A DNA stretch of 5,364 nucleotides, taken from assembly GCA_021732945.1 (NCBI GenBank), contig JAKFWB010000133.1, positions 1 through 5,364 of the forward strand, read 5' to 3'. This document shows, piece by piece, positions 1 to 5,362 of this stretch. The notes under the pieces were generated by a model. That model saw only the letters and a program-made list of their open reading frames with translations. It was not told the origin of the DNA and searched no databases. How positions within the stretch are numbered: position 1 is the stretch's first letter; every line of letters begins with the position of its first letter. Made by a program: the position numbers and the translations under genes. The DNA comes from Porphyrobacter sp. Its GTDB lineage: Bacteria; Pseudomonadota; Alphaproteobacteria; Sphingomonadales; Sphingomonadaceae.

Positions 1-2
1 CC

Positions 3-458
3 AGCCGCGTGCCGCGCTGCATGCGGTGCCCGCTGCGCGAATCCTGCGCTGGGTACGCTGCGGGCGAGCCCGAGCGGCTGCCGGTCAAGCCTGCCAAGAA
101 ATCCGTGCCCGAACGGCGCGGAACGGCGTTTTGGATCACCCGTAACGGCGGAGCCGAGGTGTGGCTCGTCACCCGTCCGGGCAGCGGAATGCTCGGCGGA
201 ATGCGCTCTTTGCCGGATGATGGTTGGACTGCGCAGCGCGATGGTTCGGGTGAGGTGCCTTTGGCGGGCGAATGGCGCGCGCTGGGTGCGGTGCGCCACG
301 GCTTTACCCATGCGAATCTGAAGCTCGCGATTGCGGGTCTGGAAACGCATGCAGACCCGCCCGGCGAAGGGCAATGGTGGCCGGTCAGCCGGATCGAGGA
401 CGCAGGCCTTGCGACCCTGTTTGCCAAGGCCGCGCGGCTGGCGCTGGCCGAAGGTTAG
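3..458 (+). CDS. mutY: A/G-specific adenine glycosylase MutY, C-terminal part (5' end outside window)
   Basis: MutY removes adenine mispaired with 8-oxoguanine in the base-excision repair pathway. The frame is open from the window edge, and 151 codons are visible. The first residues hold Cys-x2-Cys-x5-Cys, the last three ligands of the family's Cys-x6-Cys-x2-Cys-x5-Cys iron-sulfur loop; the first cysteine and the whole glycosylase domain lie upstream. A NUDIX-like C-terminal domain follows, starting near GTAFWITR, with RPGSGMLGGM and VRHGFTHANL, the two stretches that match MutY's 8-oxoG recognition domain (usual forms GLLGGMWEFP and RHxFTHF). A GTG exists at position 9, but it lies inside the cysteine loop and cannot be the true start. 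The usual family length is about 350 residues, so more than half the gene is missing. The stop codon overlaps that of the converging small membrane protein gene. Confidence 0.93.
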   Translation, partial: SRVPRCMRCPLRESCAGYAAGEPERLPVKPAKKSVPERRGTAFWITRNGGAEVWLVTRPGSGMLGGMRSLPDDGWTAQRDGSGEVPLAGEWRALGAVRHGFTHANLKLAIAGLETHADPPGEGQWWPVSRIEDAGLATLFAKAARLALAEG

Positions 459-676
459 ATAATCCCGCCGCCCAGCATCAGGCGCACGCCTGCGATCAGC
501 AGCACCACAAGGCAGAAATTGCGCCCGCCATCCTTGGATGACAGCGCGCCAAGAACGATCCCGATCACGATCAGCGGCAGCGCCACCCAATTGGCCCAGC
601 CGAGCAGCGGAATCTGCGCCGGGATGACGATGATCAGGCTGATGAGGCCGACGATATAGGCGAGTGCGTTCAGCAT
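455..676 (-). CDS. Small hydrophobic membrane protein of unknown function
   Basis: I do not recognise a named family. From the chosen ATG the product has 73 residues, starting MLNALAYIVG. It has a hydrophobic helix at about residues 4-22, a second at about 27-46 after the short polar turn PLLGWANW, a charged loop SSKDGGRN at about 48-55, and a third at about 56-72 ending in LMLGGGII. This pattern suggests an inner-membrane protein with two or three spanning segments. The start is uncertain. An in-frame ATG at 703 adds nine residues (MRCAIHIRH) and has a good ribosome binding site, GGAAGGG, nine bases upstream. I prefer 676 because the hydrophobic segment begins there and the extra residues look like untranslated leader, but 703 is a fair alternative. 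The stop TAA (457-455) overlaps the mutY stop. A divergent gene for an exported hydrolase begins about 120 bases away. Confidence 0.7.
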   Translation of the reverse strand: MLNALAYIVGLISLIIVIPAQIPLLGWANWVALPLIVIGIVLGALSSKDGGRNFCLVVLLIAGVRLMLGGGII

Positions 677-680
677 GTGT

Positions 681-711
681 CTTATATGTATAGCACACCT
701 CATAATTGCAA
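681..711 (-). promoter_or_regulatory. Possible promoter for the small membrane protein gene
   Basis: Read on the minus strand, TTGCAA (711-706) could be a -35 box and TATAAG (686-681, five of six matches to TATAAT) a -10 box, with a long spacer of 19 bases. This AT-rich patch stands out in otherwise GC-rich DNA between divergent genes. If this -10 box is used, transcription would begin close to the ATG at 676, giving an almost leaderless message and excluding the ATG at 703. The call rests on hexamer matching alone. I could not find an equally good promoter for the plus-strand hydrolase operon in the same gap. Confidence 0.25.
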
Positions 712-795
712 GCCCTTCCAGCCAATCCTGCGATTGACCCAAGCCCCGGTCTGCCGCAGACGTTGCCCTCGAAAACTTTCGGAGATTCTTCCCCC

Positions 796-2115
796 ATGGC
801 CTTTCGCGAATTCGATTCCGCCACGCTGTCCCGCCGCGCGCTGTTCCGGGGCAGTGCCCTGATCGCGGGCGGCGCGGCGCTTTCCACGCTGCCGTTCGGG
901 CGGCAATTGCTGGCGCATGATGTCAGCGAGGCCTGGCCCAACGTGGCTGCGTTGGCGGACCGTTACGTCTCGCAGCGCAAGCTGGCAAACTTGTATCTTA
1001 CCTTCGGCTGGGGGCAGGAGGAACACGCCCACACGGTTGGCGGGGGCACGCTGTCGCTCGCCAAGCCGACTCCGGTGGACGAGAACTCGCTGTTCCGCAT
1101 CTATTCGATGTCAAAGCCGATCACCGGCATGGCGACCATGATCCTGATCGATGAAGGCAAGCTTGGGCTGGATCAGCCGGTGCACGAAATCCTGCCGAAG
1201 TTCCGGGACATGCAGGTGCTGATCAACCCTGAAGGCGCGCTTGAGGAGACCGTGCCTGCCGAACGCCCGATCACCATTCGCCAATTGCTGACCCACACCG
1301 CCGGGCTGGGTTACCAGATCATCAGCAAGGGGCCGTTGCAGGCGGCGTTCAACGAACAAGGGCTGGTTGGCGGGAGGGTGAGCCGTTTGCCGATCCCCGG
1401 GATCGAGCCGGTCACGCCTGCACCGGGCCTTGCCGTCTGGGCCGACCGGCTGGCGGAATTGCCGCTGATGTATCAGCCCGCCACCAAGTGGAGCTATTCC
1501 TGCTCGATCGACCTGCTGGGCCGGGTAATCGAGGTGGTGAGCGGGATGGAGTTTGAAGCCTTCCTGAAAAAGCGGATCTTCGAGCCTTGCGGCATGAACA
1601 GCACCTGGATGCAGGTGCCCCAGAGCGAGGTTCACCGCCTGACCGATAACTACGGCATCATCGGCGGCAATGCCTTCCCGATCGATCCGGGTGCCAATTC
1701 GATCTTCACCGATCCCCCCGAAGTGCCAGCGGGCGGCGGCGGCCTGGTGTCGAGCCCCAAGGATTATGACCGGTTCCTGCGGATGCTGCTGGGCTATGGC
1801 CGGATCGACGGCAAATTCGTGATGAGCGAGGGTGCGGTGCGGGTTGGGGTTTCCGATCTGATCCCGGCGACGGTGGATACCAAGGGCAGCTGGCTTGAAG
1901 GCGAGGGCCACGGCGCGGGTGGCCGGTCGAAGGACGGGCAGTTCGGCTGGGGCGGGGCGGCCGGCACGCTGGCGGCGGTGGATTTCAACCTCGGCCTGCG
2001 CTCGACCCTGTTCACGCAGTACATGCCGTCCGAAGCCTACCCGATCCGCGACGAATTCCTCGCGGCAATGAAGGCCGATCTGGCGGCGATGCGCGCCAGC
2101 AAGAAGGCGGCGTGA
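796..2115 (+). CDS. Tat-exported serine hydrolase, class C beta-lactamase/family VIII esterase type
   Basis: The product has 439 residues and belongs to the beta-lactamase-related serine hydrolases (Beta-lactamase fold, COG1680 type), which include esterases, peptidases and true beta-lactamases. The N-terminus carries a twin-arginine signal: SRRALF at residues 12-17, then a hydrophobic run to about residue 33, so the enzyme should fold in the cytosol and act in the periplasm. Catalytic landmarks are SMSK (Ser104-x-x-Lys107), HTAGL at 167-171, YSC (Tyr234) in the place of the class C Tyr-x-Asn, a GGGGLVSSPKDY stretch at 313-324, and WGGAAGT at 385-391 in the position of the Lys-Thr-Gly motif. 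Lack of a KTG motif and of Asn after the Tyr favours an esterase over a beta-lactamase, though the substrate is unknown. I chose the ATG at 796 because it places the Tat motif correctly and has GGAG 11 bases upstream; a TTG at 706 would add 30 residues with no family character. First gene of a three-gene operon. Confidence 0.9.
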   Translation: MAFREFDSATLSRRALFRGSALIAGGAALSTLPFGRQLLAHDVSEAWPNVAALADRYVSQRKLANLYLTFGWGQEEHAHTVGGGTLSLAKPTPVDENSLFRIYSMSKPITGMATMILIDEGKLGLDQPVHEILPKFRDMQVLINPEGALEETVPAERPITIRQLLTHTAGLGYQIISKGPLQAAFNEQGLVGGRVSRLPIPGIEPVTPAPGLAVWADRLAELPLMYQPATKWSYSCSIDLLGRVIEVVSGMEFEAFLKKRIFEPCGMNSTWMQVPQSEVHRLTDNYGIIGGNAFPIDPGANSIFTDPPEVPAGGGGLVSSPKDYDRFLRMLLGYGRIDGKFVMSEGAVRVGVSDLIPATVDTKGSWLEGEGHGAGGRSKDGQFGWGGAAGTLAAVDFNLGLRSTLFTQYMPSEAYPIRDEFLAAMKADLAAMRASKKAA

Positions 2116-3008
2116 TGCACGCGCCCGCGCCTGCACCAGTGATGGCCTTTGCCGGATCGCCGCTTGACCGGGCGGATCATATCCGCACCGATGATGCTGC
2201 GCTGGCCGGGCTGATGAACTGGCGCGCGCGGGTGCTGCTGATGGATGGGCTGCTGCCGGGCGTGGACGATGTGGGCGGGCTGGTGTGGGGCAGCCTCGCC
2301 GATGTGGCCGAGGATGCCGAGTTGGTGTTCCTCGGGTTGCTGGACGGCAAGGCGCATTTTGCTCCGGTGCCGCCTGTGGGAGCCGAGGGGCCAGCCTATG
2401 CTCAGCCCGCCGCCTGGCAGATGATGCAACTGCTTTCTCCGCCCGATCTGGCGATCTACGGCGGGGCGAGGAGCTTGGCCGATTGGCACGCGCGCCACCG
2501 CTTCTGCGCGCGCTGCGGGGCGGGGACCAAGCCGGTCAAGGGCGGCTGGCAGCGGCATTGCGATGGCTGCGGCGCGGACCACTTCCCGCGCACCGATCCG
2601 GTGACGATCATGCTTGTGGAGCATGAGGACCGCTTGTTGCTGGGCCGCCAGCCGCGCTTCCCGCCCAAGATGTATTCGGCGCTGGCAGGCTTTGTCGAAC
2701 CGGGCGAGACCATCGAGGAAGCCGTCGCGCGTGAGATCCACGAAGAGGCGGGCGTGCGGGTGCGCGATGTGCGCTATATCGCCAGCCAGCCCTGGCCCTT
2801 CCCGAGCCAGCTGATGATCGGCTGCACAAGCGAGTGCGATGATCCCGAAATCACCATCGACACCACGGAATTGGAAGACGCGCGCTGGTTCACCCGCGCT
2901 GAACTGGAAGAAGCGCGCGCGGCGGGGGAGAAGGGCACCGACCTCCTTTACTTCCCGCGCCCCTTCGCGATTGCGCATCACTTGGTAGCATGGTGGCTCG
3001 ACCGATGA
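2115..3008 (+). CDS. nudC: NAD(H) pyrophosphatase, NudC family NUDIX hydrolase
   Basis: NudC hydrolyses NADH/NAD+ to nicotinamide mononucleotide and AMP, and in E. coli also removes NAD caps from RNA. The 297-residue product has the family's three parts. A poorly conserved N-terminal domain covers residues 1 to about 125. A zinc ribbon follows, with Cys131, Cys134, Cys149 and Cys152. The NUDIX domain has a complete box (Gly192-x5-Glu198-x7-Arg206-Glu207-Ile-x-Glu210-Glu211-x-Gly213) and then SQPWPFP at 224-230, the signature that separates NudC from other NUDIX enzymes. The length is slightly above that of the E. coli protein (about 257 residues). The start ATG overlaps the hydrolase stop by one base (TGATG), with AGAAGG about seven bases upstream; a GTG one codon earlier (2112) is also possible. 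The gene end overlaps the next start by four bases, so translational coupling at both ends is likely. Confidence 0.95.
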   Translation: MHAPAPAPVMAFAGSPLDRADHIRTDDAALAGLMNWRARVLLMDGLLPGVDDVGGLVWGSLADVAEDAELVFLGLLDGKAHFAPVPPVGAEGPAYAQPAAWQMMQLLSPPDLAIYGGARSLADWHARHRFCARCGAGTKPVKGGWQRHCDGCGADHFPRTDPVTIMLVEHEDRLLLGRQPRFPPKMYSALAGFVEPGETIEEAVAREIHEEAGVRVRDVRYIASQPWPFPSQLMIGCTSECDDPEITIDTTELEDARWFTRAELEEARAAGEKGTDLLYFPRPFAIAHHLVAWWLDR

Positions 3009-3691
3009 CCCAGACTCTCACCATCGACATCTATTCGGATGTGATGTGCCCTTGGTGCCTGATTGGCTACGGCCAGCTGACCAAGGCGCTGACCGAGCTC
3101 AAAGGCGAGATCGCGGCGGAAATCCGCTGGCGGCCGTTCGAATTGAACCCGCAGATGCCAGCCGAAGGCGAGGAGCAAGAGGCGCACCTCCAGCGCAAAT
3201 ACCGCCGCTCTGCCGAGGAAGGGGCAGGCCTGCGCGCGCAGATGAAGGCGATTGCGGAAGGGGCGGGGGTATCTCTGGCGTGGGAAGGTGAGGTAGACGC
3301 ACCCCCTGCGATGATGTGGAACACGCGGGAGAGCCACAAGCTGCTGACCTTCGCGCTGGAACAGGCCGGGCCAGAGGCCCAGACCGCGTTGAAACTCGCG
3401 CTGTTCCGCGCCCATTTCAACCTCCGCAAGCCCTTGGGGGACCGCGAAGTGCTGCTCGACATCGCGGCGAGCGTCGGCCTGCACCGCGTAGCGGCCAAGG
3501 CCGCGCTCGACGATCCCGAACTCGAAGCCCGCGTCCTCGCCGAGGAAGCACAGGCGTGGGATATGAACATTTCCGGCGTTCCGGCGATGATCGTGGAGGG
3601 CAAGTTCATGATCCCAGGCGCGCAGGCGCCCGAGGTTTATGTGAACGCGCTTAGGCGGGTGGCTGAGAAGAGCAGGGCGGCGGCGGGCTGA
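3005..3691 (+). CDS. DsbA-family thiol oxidoreductase, FrnE-like
   Basis: The 228-residue product has the DsbA-type thioredoxin fold. The active site CPWC (Cys15-Pro-Trp-Cys18) follows a first beta strand (LTIDIYSDVM), a helical insertion covers roughly residues 55-185, and a cis-proline loop GVPAMIV (Pro193) is followed by the strand EGKFMIPGAQAPEVY, which is typical of FrnE-like proteins. There is no signal peptide, so it should act in the cytosol, as a disulfide oxidoreductase or isomerase with unknown partners. The related 2-hydroxychromene-2-carboxylate isomerases share the fold but normally lack the CxxC pair, which argues against that role. I chose the ATG at 3005 because it forms an ATGA overlap with the nudC stop and the first beta strand follows at once; an in-frame ATG at 2990 would add five residues. 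Last gene of the operon. Confidence 0.92.
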   Translation: MTQTLTIDIYSDVMCPWCLIGYGQLTKALTELKGEIAAEIRWRPFELNPQMPAEGEEQEAHLQRKYRRSAEEGAGLRAQMKAIAEGAGVSLAWEGEVDAPPAMMWNTRESHKLLTFALEQAGPEAQTALKLALFRAHFNLRKPLGDREVLLDIAASVGLHRVAAKAALDDPELEARVLAEEAQAWDMNISGVPAMIVEGKFMIPGAQAPEVYVNALRRVAEKSRAAAG

Positions 3692-3706
3692 CCTTCACCA
3701 TACCCC

Positions 3707-3771
3707 GCTCATGCTGAGCTTGTCGAAGCATGGCTTCGGCGTATGCGTCCTTCGACAGGCTCAGGACGAGC
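3707..3771. repeat. Large imperfect inverted repeat between convergent genes; likely dispersed repeat and two-way terminator
   Basis: Two 22-base arms (3707-3728 and 3750-3771) are inverted copies that match at 19 of 22 positions, around the cores CTGAGCTTGTCGAAG and CTTCGACAGGCTCAG. The 21-base centre can fold further: GCAT (3728-3731) with ATGC (3743-3746), and a GC stem closed by a cUUCGg loop at 3734-3739. It fills most of the 92-base gap between the FrnE-like gene and the DUF1489 gene, which converge here, so it could end transcription from both sides. No clear T-run follows either arm, so an intrinsic terminator is not proven. From memory, the core resembles a palindromic intergenic element common in sphingomonads and other proteobacteria; only a single copy is visible here. 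Confidence 0.7.
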
Positions 3772-3783
3772 GAATGTAGCGGC

Positions 3784-4176
3784 CTATACCAGCCCCAGCC
3801 GCTCCAGCTTCATCGCCAGCTTGCCGGGCAGCGCATCGCCAATGTCCTCACCCTCGGCCACATCCTTCGGCGCTTTCTCATCGGTTAGATAGCGCCAGCC
3901 CTGATGCGCGCGTTTCGGCTGCTGGTGGACGCGGATCAGGCGCGGTTCGAGCAGGATGTCCCAGCGTCCATCCTCGGTCTTCACAAATCCGGTGATCGTG
4001 GACCGCGCCACAATCGCGTGGTTGATGATCCAGAACAGCGATCCGCCGACCACTTCCTCGTGCCGCGTCGGCCGGTTGCGGGTGGTCAGGCGGATGCCGC
4101 TGCGTCCCTCATACCATCCGGCGAGATCATCATAGCTTTTCGCGCCGAACGCGATTTTGGTCAGGTGAAGCGGCAT
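3784..4176 (-). CDS. DUF1489 family protein
   Basis: The 130-residue product matches the alphaproteobacterial DUF1489 family (Pfam PF07370 as I recall it), whose function is unknown. Recognisable parts are the N-terminus MPLHLTKIAFGA, the central GGSLFWIINHAIVARSTI at about residues 44-61, DILLEPRLIRV at about 73-83, QPKRAHQGWRYL at about 85-96, and an acidic-to-basic tail ending LERLGLV. The length is near the usual family size, about 140 residues, so it appears complete. It has no signal peptide, no membrane segment and no obvious catalytic motif, so it is probably a cytosolic soluble protein. The start ATG at 4176 fits the conserved N-terminus, but the ribosome binding site is poor (only TTGGGG, directly upstream). 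It lies 30 bases after the SDR gene on the same strand and may be co-transcribed with it. Confidence 0.85.
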   Translation of the reverse strand: MPLHLTKIAFGAKSYDDLAGWYEGRSGIRLTTRNRPTRHEEVVGGSLFWIINHAIVARSTITGFVKTEDGRWDILLEPRLIRVHQQPKRAHQGWRYLTDEKAPKDVAEGEDIGDALPGKLAMKLERLGLV

Positions 4177-4206
4177 GGCCCCAATGTGGGCCGATGCACC
4201 CCGCGA

Positions 4207-4938
4207 TCAAGCGATACTCAGCCCGCCGTCCACAATAAACGGCGCGCCGGTGGCAAACTTGCTTTCATTGCTGGCGAGATAGACCACCAGATGCGCGATA
4301 TCTTCGACCTCGCCCATGCGGCCAATCGGCTGCGCGACCGAGAACGCCGCACGGGTCGCTTCGGGATCGGGCGTGCCGGCGATCACGCTTTCCACGTTGG
4401 GGGTGAGAATCGTGCCGGGCTGTACCGAGTTCACCCGCACGCCGTTCTGTTCGCGCGCGCAATACAGTGCGATGCTCTTGGTCAGTGTCACCACCGCCGC
4501 CTTGGCGCTGTTATAGGCAGCGAGGTCAGGCGAGACCTTGTTGCCCGCCGCGCTGGAAAAGTTAACGATCGACCCGCCGCCGCTCTTCGCCATCAGCGGG
4601 ATCGCTGCCTTGCAGCCCATGAAAATCGAATCCACATCGACCGTGTAGCAGCGCTTGAAATCCTCCGGCGAAATGTCGGCAATCGAGCCGAACACGGTGA
4701 TCGCGGCATTGTTGACCAGCACATCGAGCCGGCCGTGGTTCGCCTCAACTTCGGCAATCACCGCCTGCCAGCGCGCCCAATCGGTGACGTCCTGGGCCAA
4801 GTAATCGCAGCCCAGCTCCGCCGCCGTGGCGCGGCCTGCCGCTTCGTCGATGTCGGTTATGATGACGGTCGCGCCCTCGGCCATCAGCGCCTTGGTCGCC
4901 GCCTTGCCCAAGCCCATCGCGCAGCCTGTCAGCAGCAC
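4207..4938 (-). CDS. Short-chain dehydrogenase/reductase (SDR), 5' end disrupted or unusual start
   Basis: Classical SDR with a Rossmann fold, acting on an unknown alcohol or ketone. Numbered from the GTG at 4938 (243 residues), it shows the nucleotide-binding TGxxxGxG (Thr4 to Gly11), an acidic Asp29 after the second strand that favours NAD(H) over NADP(H), NNAA at 76-79, catalytic Ser129 (FSSAAG), Tyr142 and Lys146 (YNSAK), and the C-terminal strand APFIVDGG. The tetrad asparagine found in most classical SDRs is Asp101 here. The GTG start is only the first possible one: it has no convincing ribosome binding site and cuts off the expected RVSGKI before the first strand. Those residues are encoded upstream, but an in-frame TGA (4959-4957) separates them from the well-placed ATG at 4965. 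The body shows no other damage. It may be a working gene with an odd start, a young pseudogene, or a sequence error. It lies between mgtE and the DUF1489 gene on the same strand. Confidence 0.82.
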   Translation of the reverse strand: MLLTGCAMGLGKAATKALMAEGATVIITDIDEAAGRATAAELGCDYLAQDVTDWARWQAVIAEVEANHGRLDVLVNNAAITVFGSIADISPEDFKRCYTVDVDSIFMGCKAAIPLMAKSGGGSIVNFSSAAGNKVSPDLAAYNSAKAAVVTLTKSIALYCAREQNGVRVNSVQPGTILTPNVESVIAGTPDPEATRAAFSVAQPIGRMGEVEDIAHLVVYLASNESKFATGAPFIVDGGLSIA

Positions 4939-4965
4939 AATCTTGCCGCTTACCCGTCATGCCAT

Positions 4966-4980
4966 ACTCTCTCTCCCTTA
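4966..4980 (-). promoter_or_regulatory. Strong ribosome binding site upstream of the SDR gene
   Basis: On the minus strand TAAGGGAGAGAGAGT stands directly before the ATG at 4965. AGGGAG lies seven bases from that ATG and about twelve from the out-of-frame ATG at 4960. It marks where the SDR was probably meant to start, although both ATGs fail to read through into the SDR frame. The GTG at 4938 is too far away to use it. Confidence 0.6.
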
Positions 4981-4999
4981 CGGTTTGGGAGCGGGGCTA

Positions 5000-5362
5000 T
5001 CAGGCGACCAAACCGCTGACCACTGCCAAACCTAGGAAGACGAGGAAGCCCATCGAATCGGTCGTCATGGTGACGAAGATTGAGGAGGAGATCGCCGGAT
5101 CGGCCTTCCAGCGTTGCAAAGTAAGCGGCACCAGCACGCCTGCAAAGCCCGCAATCACGATGTTGCACAGCATCGCCGCGCCAATCACCAGTCCCAGCAT
5201 CGGGTTCTGGAACAAGACTGTTACGATTGTCCCGATCACCACCGCGACCGTGCTGCCATTGAGCGCCGCAATCGACATTTCGCGCCGGATCGCACGCCAG
5301 GTGTTGGCATCTGTGAGCTGGTTGGTGGCAATCGCGCGCACCGTCACCGCCAGCGTATGCGT
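5000..5362 (-). CDS. mgtE: MgtE-type magnesium transporter, C-terminal membrane domain (5' end outside window)
   Basis: MgtE is an inner-membrane Mg2+ channel/transporter gated by cytosolic N and CBS domains; only the last 120 residues of the membrane domain are seen. The visible part opens with THTLAVTVRAIAT, which corresponds to the conserved GTQTLAVTVRA of the family, so the reading frame continues past the edge of the window. Three hydrophobic segments follow: around ALNGSTVAVVIGTIVTVLF, MLGLVIGAAMLCNIVIAGFAG and IFVTMTTDSMGFLVFLGLAV. The last contains Asp102 of the visible part followed by Gly three residues later, which matches the Mg2+-binding Asp432 and Gly435 of Thermus thermophilus MgtE. 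A GTG at 5347 is only an internal valine. The gene ends 34 bases before the ribosome-binding-site-linked ATG of the SDR, on the same strand, so read-through into that gene is likely. Confidence 0.92.
   Translation of the reverse strand, partial: THTLAVTVRAIATNQLTDANTWRAIRREMSIAALNGSTVAVVIGTIVTVLFQNPMLGLVIGAAMLCNIVIAGFAGVLVPLTLQRWKADPAISSSIFVTMTTDSMGFLVFLGLAVVSGLVA

Noticed and set aside
479..492. CAGGC-GCAC-GCCTG hairpin just after the mutY stop as a terminator
   Set aside because: Only five pairs, no T-run, and it lies inside the coding sequence of the small membrane protein, where GC-rich codons explain it.
706..795. An N-terminal extension of the hydrolase from a TTG at 706
   Set aside because: It would place 30 proline-rich residues before the Tat signal; the ATG at 796 puts the twin arginines at residues 13-14 and has a GGAG upstream.
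1111..2136. A 341-codon open frame on the minus strand across the serine hydrolase
   Set aside because: Low-complexity Arg/Ala/His-rich translation antisense to a gene with intact catalytic motifs; a GC-driven shadow.
2037..2981. A 314-codon open frame on the minus strand across nudC
   Set aside because: Antisense to the zinc ribbon and NUDIX box, with no recognisable domain of its own.
4745..4960. A 71-codon open frame from the ATG at 4960
   Set aside because: After MTGK its translation becomes Arg/Gly/Asp-rich nonsense out of frame with the SDR; it is a by-product of the disrupted 5' end, not a gene.
3904..5019. A 371-codon open frame on the plus strand opposite the SDR and DUF1489 genes
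   Set aside because: Its product is rich in Arg, His and Ala with no family character, and it runs antisense to two genes with clear motifs; high GC content creates such frames.
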